The notes under the pieces were generated by a model. That model saw nothing but the letters and a program-made list of their open reading frames with translations. It ran no database searches and had not been told where the DNA came from. Source: Desulforhopalus sp. (GTDB lineage: Bacteria; Desulfobacterota; Desulfobulbia; Desulfobulbales; Desulfocapsaceae). Taken from it: a stretch of 64,000 bases of DNA. The stretch covers positions 806,001 to 870,000 of the forward strand of contig JAOTRX010000002.1 of assembly GCA_030247675.1 (NCBI GenBank), given 5' to 3'. This document shows, one piece after another, positions 8,681 through 17,869 of this stretch (within the stretch, counting starts at the first letter, position 1; every line of letters starts with the position of its first letter). Both the position numbers and the translations under genes were made by a program.

Positions 8681-10210
8681 CTAAAACTTCACCTCAAACG
8701 TGGCGTAAATGTCATGCGCCGATTTGAGCGGTGGCAGCATCTGGGCATTCATCGGGCTTGCCGCCAGGTCGGAGATTTCCACCGGTGCGCCTACCCAGTT
8801 GTTGCTGCCGGTATACTGGAAGTCATAGTACTGGTAGCCAAGGCGAAAGAAGGCCTTGCTGAAGTACGATGAGATCGGTTTGAGTTTCAACTCCTGGATA
8901 ACATAGGCCTCGTAGACGTTGCCGCGGGTACCGAGTTTGCTGGTCCACATGTCGTCGGCCGCCGGATCGAATGGCATCCAGTACTCGGAACCATAGTTGT
9001 ACTCGGCACCGAGTTTTGTGCCGGTTGGTAGATCGTAGCGCATGCCGAGGTAGGCGGAGTAGCCGGTTTCATCGCTGGAATCGGCACCGTTTACCAGTAG
9101 CCCTGCGCCGGTGTCCTGCGGGCCGGAACCGAAATCCATCATGGCGTGCTTGCCATTCGGGTGGGTGACGCTCATGCCGGTGCTGGCAAAGAGGTGCAGA
9201 TTGCCGATGCCGACATTTTTCAGGGTACTGAGGGCGCCCATCCCGTACCAGTCGATATCGCCAAGCTCTTCGCTGACGTTGTTGGGATTGTCAAAGATAT
9301 TGATGCCGCGGTTCCACTGGAAATCGAAGCGGATCGGATCGGTGTCGATGGCGACGACGGCGATACCGACCATATCGGTATCCTTGAGGTTGTTGTAATA
9401 GTCATAACCGGCTTCAAAGCCGCGGCCATAGCAGACCTTGGCGTAGGCGCCGGGCAGGGCGTCGATGTCCGGGGCGTAGCCGAGGGTCATACCGTCAAAG
9501 GCGTAGTCAACCAAGAGGCCCGGGACGCCGCCGTTGCCGGGGCGGTCATTGTTCTGCCGGAGATTGGTGGGGGCTCCGCCGGTTGAGGGCCTCCGGCCAA
9601 CCGAGAACCACATGGGCTGGTCGGCGATATTGCTCCAGGTGGCGAAGACCTGATCGACGAGGAGGGCATTGTCGCTCGGCACGTGGCCGATGGTGCCGTC
9701 GAGAACCGAACTGCGGTCGGCAAAAAAACCCTCGTTGGTGGCATCGTCGGTCTGGCTGCCGGTGGTTTTGTACATGAGCAGGCGGCTGGTAACCGTGACA
9801 TCCTCGGTGGCCTTGGCCTTCAGGTTAAGGCCGAAGCGATTGGTCATCAGCGAGTCGTTGGTCGGCCTTGACGAGGGCATCAATGCCGGCATGGAGGTCG
9901 GGCTCATATACTGGTAATAGGCGGGAATCTCGCCGCGCAGGGAATCAAAGCGAAAGCGATAATCGCCGCCGATGGTCAACCATTTGCCAAGCGATTTGTC
10001 CTCGACCTTTTTCACCTGACCCTTGAGGGTCTCCACCTCCTTGGCGGACTCACCGGACTTTTTTACCTGCTCTTTGAGGGTTTCAAGTTCCTTGGAGAGC
10101 TGCTCGATTTTTTTCACCAGGTCTTCGTCTGCTGCAATAACTGTCGCCGGCGGCAAAGCCAGGCCGGCAACCAGGCCTGTCAGGGCGAGGTTGAGCACTG
10201 TTTTTTTCAT
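8681..10210 (-). CDS. Outer-membrane porin-like protein, DUF3373 type
   Basis: 509 residues with a signal peptide ending near residue 26 (VIAADED). Next comes a coiled coil (about residues 27-75, with heptads such as IEQLSKELETLKEQVKK), and then a long beta-barrel of short amphipathic strands ending in an aromatic-rich segment and C-terminal Phe (TFEVKF), as in outer-membrane porins. The overall design matches DUF3373/alginate-export-like porins of Desulfobacterota. It is in the same direction as the molybdoenzyme operon upstream and may allow entry of its sulfur-oxyanion substrate. That role is inferred from position only. Confidence 0.8.
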   Translation of the reverse strand: MKKTVLNLALTGLVAGLALPPATVIAADEDLVKKIEQLSKELETLKEQVKKSGESAKEVETLKGQVKKVEDKSLGKWLTIGGDYRFRFDSLRGEIPAYYQYMSPTSMPALMPSSRPTNDSLMTNRFGLNLKAKATEDVTVTSRLLMYKTTGSQTDDATNEGFFADRSSVLDGTIGHVPSDNALLVDQVFATWSNIADQPMWFSVGRRPSTGGAPTNLRQNNDRPGNGGVPGLLVDYAFDGMTLGYAPDIDALPGAYAKVCYGRGFEAGYDYYNNLKDTDMVGIAVVAIDTDPIRFDFQWNRGINIFDNPNNVSEELGDIDWYGMGALSTLKNVGIGNLHLFASTGMSVTHPNGKHAMMDFGSGPQDTGAGLLVNGADSSDETGYSAYLGMRYDLPTGTKLGAEYNYGSEYWMPFDPAADDMWTSKLGTRGNVYEAYVIQELKLKPISSYFSKAFFRLGYQYYDFQYTGSNNWVGAPVEISDLAASPMNAQMLPPLKSAHDIYATFEVKF

Positions 10211-10306
10211 GATTTACTCCATAATTGTTAGGAAATTCGGCTGAGCCGCAGCCCAGCTACGCCGTCTTCTAAAGATTTCTCAGCGCGAAAAAAGGGGTTT
10301 TATGAT

Positions 10307-10340
10307 CCCCCAAGGGGCGTTTTTTGACGCCCCTTGGGGG
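10307..10340 (-). terminator. Hairpin terminator between small periplasmic protein and porin genes
   Basis: Perfect 14-bp stem (CCCCCAAGGGGCGT at 10307-10320, with its complement at 10327-10340) and a 6-nt loop. On the minus strand it is followed by an interrupted T-rich tract. It probably ends or attenuates the transcript of the gene at 10446 before the porin, which would then need its own promoter. Confidence 0.7.
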
Positions 10341-10445
10341 TGGATCTTCGGAAATGAAGCAGTAGCGTGCTCCATCTGCACCAGGATAATGGAGATATTT
10401 CCTTGATTTTCCTGGGTTTTATGTGCGAGAAAGCTCAGTAAAACG

Positions 10446-10763
10446 CTAACATGCCGGGACATTTCCGCTGTCGCTGGCATAAAAGTGTAAGAAATCAAAC
10501 ACATGCTCAATGTAGGTATCCTTCAGTGGCTTTGCCTCGGGACATTGTTTGATCATCTCCTCATTGAGTTTCCCGGCATCCTGAATGGCCTTCCATTCTG
10601 CCTGGGTGTGTTTCTTGGCCATGACCCCGCCGTCAAAACCGCAGGCCGGCTTCAGTTCTTTGATATAGATTTTTTGTCCCTTGGCGGAATCGGCAAAGGC
10701 GGCAGAGCTGAAGATTCCGACAGTGAGAATTGCCGCAAGGAACAGGTTGAAGAGCTTTGACAT
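10446..10763 (-). CDS. Small periplasmic cytochrome c-like protein lacking a haem-binding motif
   Basis: 105 residues with a signal peptide ending near residue 24 (AAFADSAKG). The mature part begins AKGQKIYIKELKPACGFDG, which resembles the start of a class I cytochrome c, and the C-terminal half is helical (EHVFDFLHFYA). There is no CxxCH, so covalent haem attachment is not expected. Three Cys remain (about residues 41, 74 and the last residue). An AGGAGG ribosome site precedes the ATG. It sits 65 nt after the rhodanese gene in the sulfur-respiration run. It may be a sulfur-binding or redox partner rather than a cytochrome. Confidence 0.65.
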   Translation of the reverse strand: MSKLFNLFLAAILTVGIFSSAAFADSAKGQKIYIKELKPACGFDGGVMAKKHTQAEWKAIQDAGKLNEEMIKQCPEAKPLKDTYIEHVFDFLHFYASDSGNVPAC

Positions 10764-10828
10764 GGTGTCCTCCTAAATTGAGCAGGTTGTAGTAAGGTAG
10801 TGTATGGGGTTGCCAGCATCCGCATGCA

Positions 10829-12064
10829 TCAGCTGAAAGGTTCGTTTACCTTGATATCACAGGTGTTCTTTGCATCACATTTGATGTTGGCATCGAAATA
10901 CATGGTTTTTGAAACATCCAGCTTGGCATTTTTCAGTTTCAGAAAGGCCTCCATCGCTCGGGCACCGGTGCCGCAAACGAAGATCACGACCTTGTCCTTG
11001 GGAAGTTTTGCCGCAAGTTCGGCAGCGCCCAGTTTTCCGGCCTCGACATTGATCGCGCCTTTCAGGTGCCCGGCGGTGGATTCCTGGGCATTCCTGATAT
11101 CGACTATAACGGCATTGGCCGGAACTTTATCGGCCACGATGAGTGCCTTAAACCATTCGCCGTCAACCGTCCCTTCATCGACTCCGGCTTTTATGCCATT
11201 AACAAAGACGTCTTTTTTGGGTGCGGCTGGGGTGGCCGGTTCGGCCTTCTTGACCCCGGCCGTGGTCTGCAATTTGGCTTCCTTCCAAGCGGGCAGGCCG
11301 CCGGCGTAGACACTGACCTTTTTATAGCCAAGATCAAGGAGTCTATTGGCAACGACGTGGGATTTGTGACATTCATAGCCTGCGCAGAAGGCGATGATCG
11401 GAGTACTCTTGTCGGCCGGGAAGCGGCCGGCCAATTTGTCCAGTTCCTCATCGTTCATATACAGGGCGCCGGGGATGCTTTCTGCCAGAAACTTAGCATT
11501 TGGCCGGGCGTCCATGAGCAGGGCGCTGTTCTTGTTAAAGGCCGATTCCACGACCGGGGTGCCTACTTCCAGGTAGCTCTTGCCGGCCCATTCCGGTTCA
11601 CCGGCTTGATAGAGTTTGACATTGGTAAATCCGAGCCCCTTCAGGTGCCCGGCGACGATGGGACTCTTTTCACACTCCCAGCCTCCGCAGAATACGATAA
11701 TCTCCTTGTCTTTTGCCACCTTGTCCAGTTGACCTATATATTTGGCTATCTCTGTGTCGGGAATGCTGATACTCGAGGGAATCGTGCCGCTCAGGTACTT
11801 CTGATTCGGCCGTGCATCGATGAGCAGCGCCTTGGCGCCACCTCGTGTGCCATTGCCGACGGCCTGCTTCACATAGGCAAAATCAACGTCTGTTAATTGA
11901 AACTTGTCAATCAGCCCTTTGACGCTGGCGCTTGGTGCCTTAAGGGCCACCGCCACTGGGGCCGCCGGGGCAGCTACCTGGGCATCATTTTTGCCGTTGC
12001 CGGCGCAGCCGCCCAACAGCAATCCGCCGACTATGAGACTTAATCCCAATGTTTTTAATCGCAT
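10829..12064 (-). CDS. Lipoprotein with three rhodanese-like domains
   Basis: 411 residues. Lipobox LGGC (Cys 20) predicts a membrane-anchored periplasmic protein. Three tandem rhodanese domains lie at about residues 48-160, 165-270 and 285-400. Each keeps a Cys at the active-site loop: FCGGWEC, FCAGYEC, and FVCGTGA. Rhodaneses transfer sulfane sulfur through a persulfide on this Cys. The gene is 42 nt after the PsrC-like gene, so it probably delivers or accepts sulfane sulfur for the molybdoenzyme, for example from polysulfide or thiosulfate. GAGGAGG precedes the ATG. Confidence 0.9.
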   Translation of the reverse strand: MRLKTLGLSLIVGGLLLGGCAGNGKNDAQVAAPAAPVAVALKAPSASVKGLIDKFQLTDVDFAYVKQAVGNGTRGGAKALLIDARPNQKYLSGTIPSSISIPDTEIAKYIGQLDKVAKDKEIIVFCGGWECEKSPIVAGHLKGLGFTNVKLYQAGEPEWAGKSYLEVGTPVVESAFNKNSALLMDARPNAKFLAESIPGALYMNDEELDKLAGRFPADKSTPIIAFCAGYECHKSHVVANRLLDLGYKKVSVYAGGLPAWKEAKLQTTAGVKKAEPATPAAPKKDVFVNGIKAGVDEGTVDGEWFKALIVADKVPANAVIVDIRNAQESTAGHLKGAINVEAGKLGAAELAAKLPKDKVVIFVCGTGARAMEAFLKLKNAKLDVSKTMYFDANIKCDAKNTCDIKVNEPFS

Positions 12065-12106
12065 ACGAAGTTCCTCCTCAGATACCTTTTTGAAATGATG
12101 AGTGGG

Positions 12107-13372
12107 TTAGGGATGTTCCCGTAACTCGCCAACAGAAAAAAGACCGTCAAAAAGTTTGTAAATGATCATCGCCACGCCAATTGAGCCGAGAACGATCAGT
12201 ATCTCGCTAAAATGGGGAGATACGTAGCTGAACGAATTGGCCATGGCATATTGATCATATTTTTCAAAGCCGGTGCCGGACCGGTTGGACATCGGGTAGG
12301 CATTGCCACCGTACACAAAGATACACCGGCCGATAAAGCCGCCGAGCAGCACACAGCATGAAGCAAACACGGTAAAAATGGGTTTTGCCGAGGCAATCAG
12401 CAGGACAAAAGGCAGGGCAAGGGTGAGAAAGATGTAGCCTGTGAAATAGGCGGTACGTAAAGGCCCAAAGAGAATCACATCAACCCATCTGTCATCAACC
12501 GTCAGATAGCCAAGGACCTCATAGGCCCCAAGGGCGACGATGAAAAAGAGCATGGCCTTGCGGACCAGGGCCATCAATGCGCGGTATTCGGGGATATACC
12601 GATGTACGAAATAACTGAGAACGCCCATGACTCCAAGCGATGAAACAAAGGCGGAGATGATGAAATAGAGGGTCAAGACCGGGAACTCTGTCCACAATTG
12701 CCGCGCGGTATTCATCGAGAAGAGCCGTGCCTGGATATAGTATTCCACCACATCGACGACGATGCTGAGCAGCAGGATGGGCAGGGCAAGTCGTTTCGCC
12801 CATTCGCGCTTATTGGTAAGGATGAGGTATATCTCAAAGAAAACAAAGGGGATATAGAAACAGTACAGGGGCAGCATCAGCCAGATACCGGTCTTGACAT
12901 TGGGGCTCAGCAGCATCCAGTGCATATTCAGCAGGTTGAGGTCGGTGGCGATGGTGAACAGTCCGGCAAAGACCATGGCAATACCTGCCATCATGAAGCC
13001 GCCGGCCGCCCTGGCGACCACATGGAAGTTCAGCAGCTCTGCCAGGGCCACCAGAAAGATGACGCCGCTTCCCGTGTAAATCATATACATATAGTTGGCG
13101 ATGAGCAGGGACCAGGGCACGGTTCTGTCAACCTCGCCGACCGGTCCGGAGAGGGCTGCCCGCATCGCCTCCTTGAGAGCCGGATTGGTTGGGTCGAGTC
13201 CTGCCGAATGGGCGTTTATCGCGGCAGAAAAGTAGCGGATGTCGAGGATCTGGTAGGTTCCCACCAAGGCAAGGACCAGGAGGAAATAGCCAAAGAGCAG
13301 TGTTTTATTCAGCAGCAGGTGCTTGAGAGTTATCCTGTTGATCAGTACTCCGGCAAAAATTATCTTTTCCAT
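12107..13372 (-). CDS. PsrC/NrfD-like quinone-interacting membrane subunit
   Basis: 421 residues with about ten hydrophobic transmembrane segments, typical of the NrfD/PsrC family that exchanges electrons between the menaquinone pool and a periplasmic Fe-S subunit. It follows the Fe-S subunit gene with a 13-nt overlap. Its ribosome site (AGGAGGAG) lies inside the end of that gene, so expression is translationally linked. It is the membrane anchor of the complex encoded at 12107-16418. It is longer than the shortest PsrC proteins (about 320 residues) because of extended N-terminal and loop regions. Confidence 0.88.
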   Translation of the reverse strand: MEKIIFAGVLINRITLKHLLLNKTLLFGYFLLVLALVGTYQILDIRYFSAAINAHSAGLDPTNPALKEAMRAALSGPVGEVDRTVPWSLLIANYMYMIYTGSGVIFLVALAELLNFHVVARAAGGFMMAGIAMVFAGLFTIATDLNLLNMHWMLLSPNVKTGIWLMLPLYCFYIPFVFFEIYLILTNKREWAKRLALPILLLSIVVDVVEYYIQARLFSMNTARQLWTEFPVLTLYFIISAFVSSLGVMGVLSYFVHRYIPEYRALMALVRKAMLFFIVALGAYEVLGYLTVDDRWVDVILFGPLRTAYFTGYIFLTLALPFVLLIASAKPIFTVFASCCVLLGGFIGRCIFVYGGNAYPMSNRSGTGFEKYDQYAMANSFSYVSPHFSEILIVLGSIGVAMIIYKLFDGLFSVGELREHP

Positions 13373-14028
13373 TCTGTACTCCTCCTGCCTTTCGCCAGGT
13401 CATAGAGAGGCTTGATATCTTCCCAGGTATGAATTGCCGTGCCGGGGGCGATGCTCTGCTTCGCGTAGGAAGGGTCATCCGGGAGGATATAAAAGAGTTT
13501 TGGCAAGGTTCCGGCAGTTTCTTTCTGGAAGAAAAATCGTTTAGTTTTGAGGAGTTTGACGATATCACTGCCCTCGTCGTCCAAGTCGCCGAAGGTGCGG
13601 ACCTTGGTCGGGCAGGTTGCCTGGCAGGCAGTGGTTGCGGTTTCACGGAGGCGATGGTCGCAGAAGGTGCATTTATCGATGGCCACCTTGGTATCGTCGA
13701 TAAAGCGTGCGTCATAGGGACAGGCCTCCATGCACGCCTTGCAGAGGATGCAGCGTTTCGGATCAACCTTGACGATACCGCCTTCAAGGTAATGGCTGGC
13801 CCTGGTAGGGCAGACACTGACGCAGGGAGCGTCGAGGCAATGATTGCATTGGGAAGGGTAGATATTGACGAAGGGTCTGCCCGAGGCCGCCCCCTCGACG
13901 ATGCCCACCCAGATCCGCTGTTTGCCGGCGCCCAGCTGGACGCCGTTTTCCTCCTTGCAGGCAACCTCACAGGCCTGGCAATTGATGCAGCTTTGATAAT
14001 CGAGGGCCATTGCGTAATTCATAATCAC
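13360..14028 (-). CDS. PsrB/PhsB-like four-cluster ferredoxin subunit
   Basis: 222 residues with four cysteine groups for four [4Fe-4S] clusters: CINCQACEVAC near residue 14, CNHCLDAPCVSVC near 62, CILCKACMEAC near 96, and CTFCDHRL ... CQATC near 123-140. This is the electron-transfer subunit of Mo-bisMGD oxidoreductases (Psr, Phs, Ttr, Dms types) and links the catalytic subunit to the membrane subunit. The start overlaps the stop of the catalytic gene by 4 nt (ATGA). It has no signal peptide, and is presumably exported with the Tat-targeted catalytic subunit. Confidence 0.93.
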   Translation of the reverse strand: MIMNYAMALDYQSCINCQACEVACKEENGVQLGAGKQRIWVGIVEGAASGRPFVNIYPSQCNHCLDAPCVSVCPTRASHYLEGGIVKVDPKRCILCKACMEACPYDARFIDDTKVAIDKCTFCDHRLRETATTACQATCPTKVRTFGDLDDEGSDIVKLLKTKRFFFQKETAGTLPKLFYILPDDPSYAKQSIAPGTAIHTWEDIKPLYDLAKGRRSTEWKR

Positions 14029-16418
14029 ACCTTTCTGACGGACACTAACGTGTCATGCATGATTGCACAGCCAAACACCGGTTCGATATTGCCTTCGATG
14101 ATCTCATTGTCGCTGGCGCCGTTGCGGTGGGCAAAGGTGAGGGCGGCCGATTTCGAACCAAAACCATGGATATAGAAAATGGTTTCCGGGACTATCTTCG
14201 GCGTGGGGTAGGCCTTGATCCGTACCTTGCCGACACTACTGGTGATTTCCACCAGGTCGCCAAAGGCGATGCCCAGCTCCCTTGCCTCGCGGTCGTTGAT
14301 CCAGGCATAATTTTCACGCATCAGGTCAAGGAGGATGACGTTGTTTTGCGTGGAATTCTGGGTAAATTGGGCATGGCGGCCACTGATGAATTTGAATTTT
14401 CCTTTGGGAATTCGAACATATTCCTCGTCCTTCCAGGTGGGCATGGCATCGATACCCTTGGTGGCCATACTTCCCAGAAAACATTCGATTTTTTTGCTGG
14501 GTGTGGCAAAGATCCGGCGCAGGCTTGCGGGATCGCCAACGACCGCTTCCTCGGTTTTGAGGACCGAATAGATCTTTTTATCCTCCGGGTAACAGGCATA
14601 GGTGTTGTTGTTGATTTTCGTGAAATATGTCTGCATGTTCGGATAGTAAACACCCTTCTCCCGGAGGATTTTCCAGGCCTCTTCCCCGTGTTTGCTGACA
14701 ACCATGTGCTTGTTCAGCTCTTCCTGCGATTGCTTGAAGGGCTCGGTCAGATCATAGCCGCCCTCGGTATAGACCTCGTCCTCGGATCTTGTCTCCAGCT
14801 CTGTTTGAACGTCTTCGTCGTATTTTTTGGTGATTTCCCAGAGCGGTTGAGAAAGCCTTGCGGACAGGCCGCGCATGATATCGATGACCGGTTTGGTTTC
14901 GTACATCGGTTCGATGACCTTTTTCCTGAGGATAATCGCCGGTTCGATGGCGGCATAGGATTGTACCGGGTCTTCCCGTTCGAGATAGGTGCATTCCGGC
15001 AGGATGACATCGGCGAGCATTGCTGTATCGCTGGGTATGGTGTCGATAACTACCACCAGATCCATCTTCTCAAACATTGCCCTGGTCTTCGCCGTGTCGG
15101 GGACCGACAGCATCGGGTTTTGCTTGTAGACAAACATGCCCCTGACCGGATAGGGGGCTTTGCCATCGGCCACCAGGTTGCGAAAGGCTACCCAGGAGCC
15201 GGTGGCGCCGATAACCGCCGCGGCGTTCTTTTCCAGTCGCGATTTGGCGTTGGCGTACAGGGGTGCCGTTGCCGGGTGTTCGCCGAGCGGCAGTTTGCTG
15301 CCGAAGACAATGCCGCCTTTCACGTCAATACCGCCGCCCAGGGCGGAGAAAATGGCCATCGCCCGGCGCAGCTGGAAATCATTTTTCGCCCAGGTGGTGC
15401 GCCGCCCGGCGTAATAGATGGCCTGTGGCGCCGCCGCCATGAAGTCGCGGGCAATGGTGCGGATTGTATCAGCCGGGACGCCGGTGATCTTTTCCGCCCA
15501 CTCCGGGGTGTAGCCGCTGTCGGTAATGTGTTTGTGGTATTTGTCGAAGTCGTTGAAATTATTGGCAACGAAGGCCTTGTTGTACAGCCCCTCGAAGAGG
15601 GCAACGAAGGTGAGGGCGAGGACAAAGGCCAGATCGGTGCCCGGTTTGATCGCCACATAGGTGTCGGCGTGCATGGCGGTGTTGGTGAACCGCGGATCGA
15701 CGTATACCAGTTTCGCGCCCCTGCCGCGGGTGCGCTTGAAAAGGTCCATGGTGTCCGGAGTGAGGATCGCTTCGGCGCGATTGGCCCCGGCCATGATGAT
15801 GTATTTGGCATTCTCCAGGTCGGCCAGGCCATAGCCGCCGATGGTCAGGGTGTAGCCGGAAACGGCGGTCTGCAGACAAATGGTCGAATGATTGAGAAAG
15901 TTGGCGGAACCGAATTTGTCTGCCATAAATGTCTTGTAGGTATGCTCACCCAGGCCTTCTCCGGCGCAGTAGGCGATGCAGGAACGGTTGTCTTTTTCTT
16001 CATCGAGAATCTTAACGAGCTTTTCTTCGATATAGGCATAGGCTTCATCCCAAGTGGCCCTTTTATATTTGCCATCGCCCCGTTTGCCTATTCTGATCAG
16101 CGGGTATTTCAGCCGGTCGGGATCGTACAGGGCGTGAATGCCGGCAGCGCCTCGGGCGCACAGCATGTTTCTCGATTTCGGGAAGTAGGGATTGGGTTCA
16201 AGTTTTTTGACGATGCCGCCACGGACATGGGCAATGGCCGCACACTTGTTGACGCACATTTCACAGATAGTCGGGATCGTGCCGGTCGGTACGGCCGTGT
16301 CCTTTTGGAAATTGGCGAGAAGATCCGTAGCGGAGAGTGTTGCACCGCCGACTCCGCCCAGCACCACGAGGGCCACGCTTCCCTGCAGAAATCTCCTTCT
16401 TGAGATCTCAACCTGCAT
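14025..16418 (-). CDS. Molybdopterin oxidoreductase catalytic subunit, PsrA/PhsA-like
   Basis: 797 residues. The Tat signal SRRRFLQG is at the N-terminus (residues 6-13), so the protein is exported folded. The [4Fe-4S] site CEMCVNKC is near residues 52-59, with a fourth Cys in NMLCARGA. The probable Mo ligand is Cys in STICLQTAVSG near residue 181, as in Psr/Phs/Ttr/Arr-type enzymes. The C-terminal region carries the MGD-binding beta-barrel. Substrate is most likely polysulfide, thiosulfate, tetrathionate or a related oxyanion. The rhodanese in the same run favours sulfur chemistry. The direction (reductase or oxidase) cannot be read from sequence. GGAG lies 9 nt before the ATG. Confidence 0.9.
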   Translation of the reverse strand: MQVEISRRRFLQGSVALVVLGGVGGATLSATDLLANFQKDTAVPTGTIPTICEMCVNKCAAIAHVRGGIVKKLEPNPYFPKSRNMLCARGAAGIHALYDPDRLKYPLIRIGKRGDGKYKRATWDEAYAYIEEKLVKILDEEKDNRSCIAYCAGEGLGEHTYKTFMADKFGSANFLNHSTICLQTAVSGYTLTIGGYGLADLENAKYIIMAGANRAEAILTPDTMDLFKRTRGRGAKLVYVDPRFTNTAMHADTYVAIKPGTDLAFVLALTFVALFEGLYNKAFVANNFNDFDKYHKHITDSGYTPEWAEKITGVPADTIRTIARDFMAAAPQAIYYAGRRTTWAKNDFQLRRAMAIFSALGGGIDVKGGIVFGSKLPLGEHPATAPLYANAKSRLEKNAAAVIGATGSWVAFRNLVADGKAPYPVRGMFVYKQNPMLSVPDTAKTRAMFEKMDLVVVIDTIPSDTAMLADVILPECTYLEREDPVQSYAAIEPAIILRKKVIEPMYETKPVIDIMRGLSARLSQPLWEITKKYDEDVQTELETRSEDEVYTEGGYDLTEPFKQSQEELNKHMVVSKHGEEAWKILREKGVYYPNMQTYFTKINNNTYACYPEDKKIYSVLKTEEAVVGDPASLRRIFATPSKKIECFLGSMATKGIDAMPTWKDEEYVRIPKGKFKFISGRHAQFTQNSTQNNVILLDLMRENYAWINDREARELGIAFGDLVEITSSVGKVRIKAYPTPKIVPETIFYIHGFGSKSAALTFAHRNGASDNEIIEGNIEPVFGCAIMHDTLVSVRKV

Positions 16419-16882
16419 AGTCTTGCTCCGAAAAGGTTTAGAGTAACGGCAACAGTTGCCTGCGAGATATCGAATTTTTCACATGTACCTGAGCGTAACT
16501 CTATTTAAGAGATTAATCAAATACTATTTTTAGAGATACATGAAATTCTTTAATAGACCCTGTGGGCCGGCCATCCCAGTATTGCTAAAAACGGTACTAC
16601 ACTGTGATATGACGAGGTAAAACTATACACATGAGGAGTTTACCGGTTGCAATAGTATCCATAAAAGGAGCGAAAATGACAATACGACCATATGGATTTT
16701 TTCAGAAAAATTTTCGATAAAAACCACCCAGAAAAGGGCCCCTCCTACGTCGCCAGTGCGGTTAAATGTGAACTTTTCCAGGTATTATTGTCATTTTGCC
16801 AAGGGAAAAGAAGTTTCCGGCCCAGGAGCTAAGGATTGACAAGAACCGGTTCTTTTTTTATAGGAAGGAAACGCACACGCGT
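16419..16882. other. Divergent intergenic region between the molybdoenzyme and thiamine operons
   Basis: 464 bp holding the promoters of two divergent operons. A 13-nt palindrome GGCAACAGTTGCC at 16448-16460 lies about 30 nt upstream of the molybdoenzyme start and could be an operator. I could not place confident -35/-10 boxes. An open frame that would extend thiM upstream to 16796 runs through the riboswitch and is not coding. Confidence 0.5.
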
Positions 16883-16961
16883 TTATGCAGGGGTGGCGCA
16901 AGGCCTGAGATCATACCCGTTGAACCTGACCTGGTTAATTCCAGCGTAGGGAATTGCAGAC
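16883..16961 (+). promoter_or_regulatory. TPP riboswitch (thi box)
   Basis: The conserved thi-box core is visible in order: AGGGGTGG, then GCCTGAGA, ACCCGTTGAACCTGA, CTGGTTAATTCCAGCG, and TAGGGAA. Short pairing ends TGCA at 16886-16889 and 16955-16958 could close P1. It lies 90 nt upstream of the thiM start. The Shine-Dalgarno GAGG (17041-17044) directly follows a self-complementary CGTTTCCGGAAACG (17028-17041), so control may be at translation initiation: TPP binding would favour occlusion of the ribosome site. That mechanism is inferred. Confidence 0.95.
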
Positions 16962-17050
16962 ATATCGTTATTGGTATCCTGGTTTGGTGTACTCTCTCCC
17001 GTTGTGTCCGCCCGTTTTCCTCATTATCGTTTCCGGAAACGAGGCGCATC

Positions 17051-17857
17051 ATGTTAGATCTAGTAGACAGAACCGCAGCAAATATCCAGAAAATCAGGGA
17101 AAGTAAACCGCTGATCCATAATATCACCAATTTTGTGGTGATGAACTATACCGCCAATGTCCTCCTGGCCATGGGGGCCTCCCCGGTCATGGCCCATGCC
17201 GAGGCTGAGGTGGAAGAGATGGTCGGTTTTGCCGGGGCCCTGGTGCTCAATATCGGCACCCTGACCGATCCCTGGGTCGATGCCATGGTCCTTGCCGGAA
17301 AAAGGGCGACGACCCTCGGCAAGCCCATCGTTCTTGATCCGGTGGGGGCCGGGGCCACCGCTTTGCGCACCGCTGCCGCCAAAAGAATTCTTGCCGAGAC
17401 CACGGTCAGCGTGGTGCGCGGCAACGCCTCGGAGATCCTTTCCCTTGGCACAGGCCAGGGAGGCGGCAAAGGGGTTGACTCGCTGCATGCGGTCGATGAC
17501 GCCGGAGAAACGGCACGACAGCTCGCCCTGACTCTGGGGACGACCGTCGCCATCACCGGCCCTACCGATCTGGTCACCGATGGCAAAAGGCTGGTGCGGG
17601 TAACCGGCGGCCACCATCTCATGCCGATGGTCACCGGCACCGGCTGCTCGGCCACTGCCATCATCGGCGCCTTCCTGGCGGTTGACCCGGACCCGCTGTC
17701 GGCTGCGGCCACAGGCCTTGCCTTCTTCGGCGCCGCCGGCGAGCGGGCAGGCGCCGCAGCATCCGGACCCGGTACCTTTATGATAAACCTCCTTGACGCC
17801 CTGTATTGTCTTTCCCCGGACGAGGTTGCCGAGCGTTGCCTCTTTACCGTCACCTGA
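17051..17857 (+). CDS. thiM: Hydroxyethylthiazole kinase
   Basis: 268 residues. It phosphorylates 4-methyl-5-(2-hydroxyethyl)thiazole for thiamine salvage. Family features: N-terminal LIHNITNFVVMNYTAN with the substrate-binding region, DPVGAGAT near residue 97, and the catalytic/ATP site GTGCSATA near residue 195. ATG 17051 is chosen because it follows GAGG by 6 nt and lies after the riboswitch; upstream in-frame sequence would be RNA regulatory. First gene of thiM-thiE-thiD-thiZXY. The run contains salvage and coupling steps and an importer, but not thiC or thiG. Confidence 0.96.
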   Translation: MLDLVDRTAANIQKIRESKPLIHNITNFVVMNYTANVLLAMGASPVMAHAEAEVEEMVGFAGALVLNIGTLTDPWVDAMVLAGKRATTLGKPIVLDPVGAGATALRTAAAKRILAETTVSVVRGNASEILSLGTGQGGGKGVDSLHAVDDAGETARQLALTLGTTVAITGPTDLVTDGKRLVRVTGGHHLMPMVTGTGCSATAIIGAFLAVDPDPLSAAATGLAFFGAAGERAGAAASGPGTFMINLLDALYCLSPDEVAERCLFTVT

Positions 17858-17869
17858 TGAGGGTCAGTC

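Noticed and set aside
14055..16403. Open frame of 782 codons on the plus strand opposite the molybdoenzyme gene
   Set aside because: It is antisense to a gene with clear family motifs. GC-rich codon bias leaves this opposite frame open, and its translation has no recognisable domain.
16448..16460. Palindrome GGCAACAGTTGCC upstream of the molybdoenzyme operon as an operator
   Set aside because: Only one copy and a 13-nt length; chance occurrence cannot be excluded, so it is noted within the intergenic entry only.
16796..17050. N-terminal extension of thiM to 16796
   Set aside because: The segment is the TPP riboswitch and leader; the homologous protein starts at ATG 17051 after GAGG.
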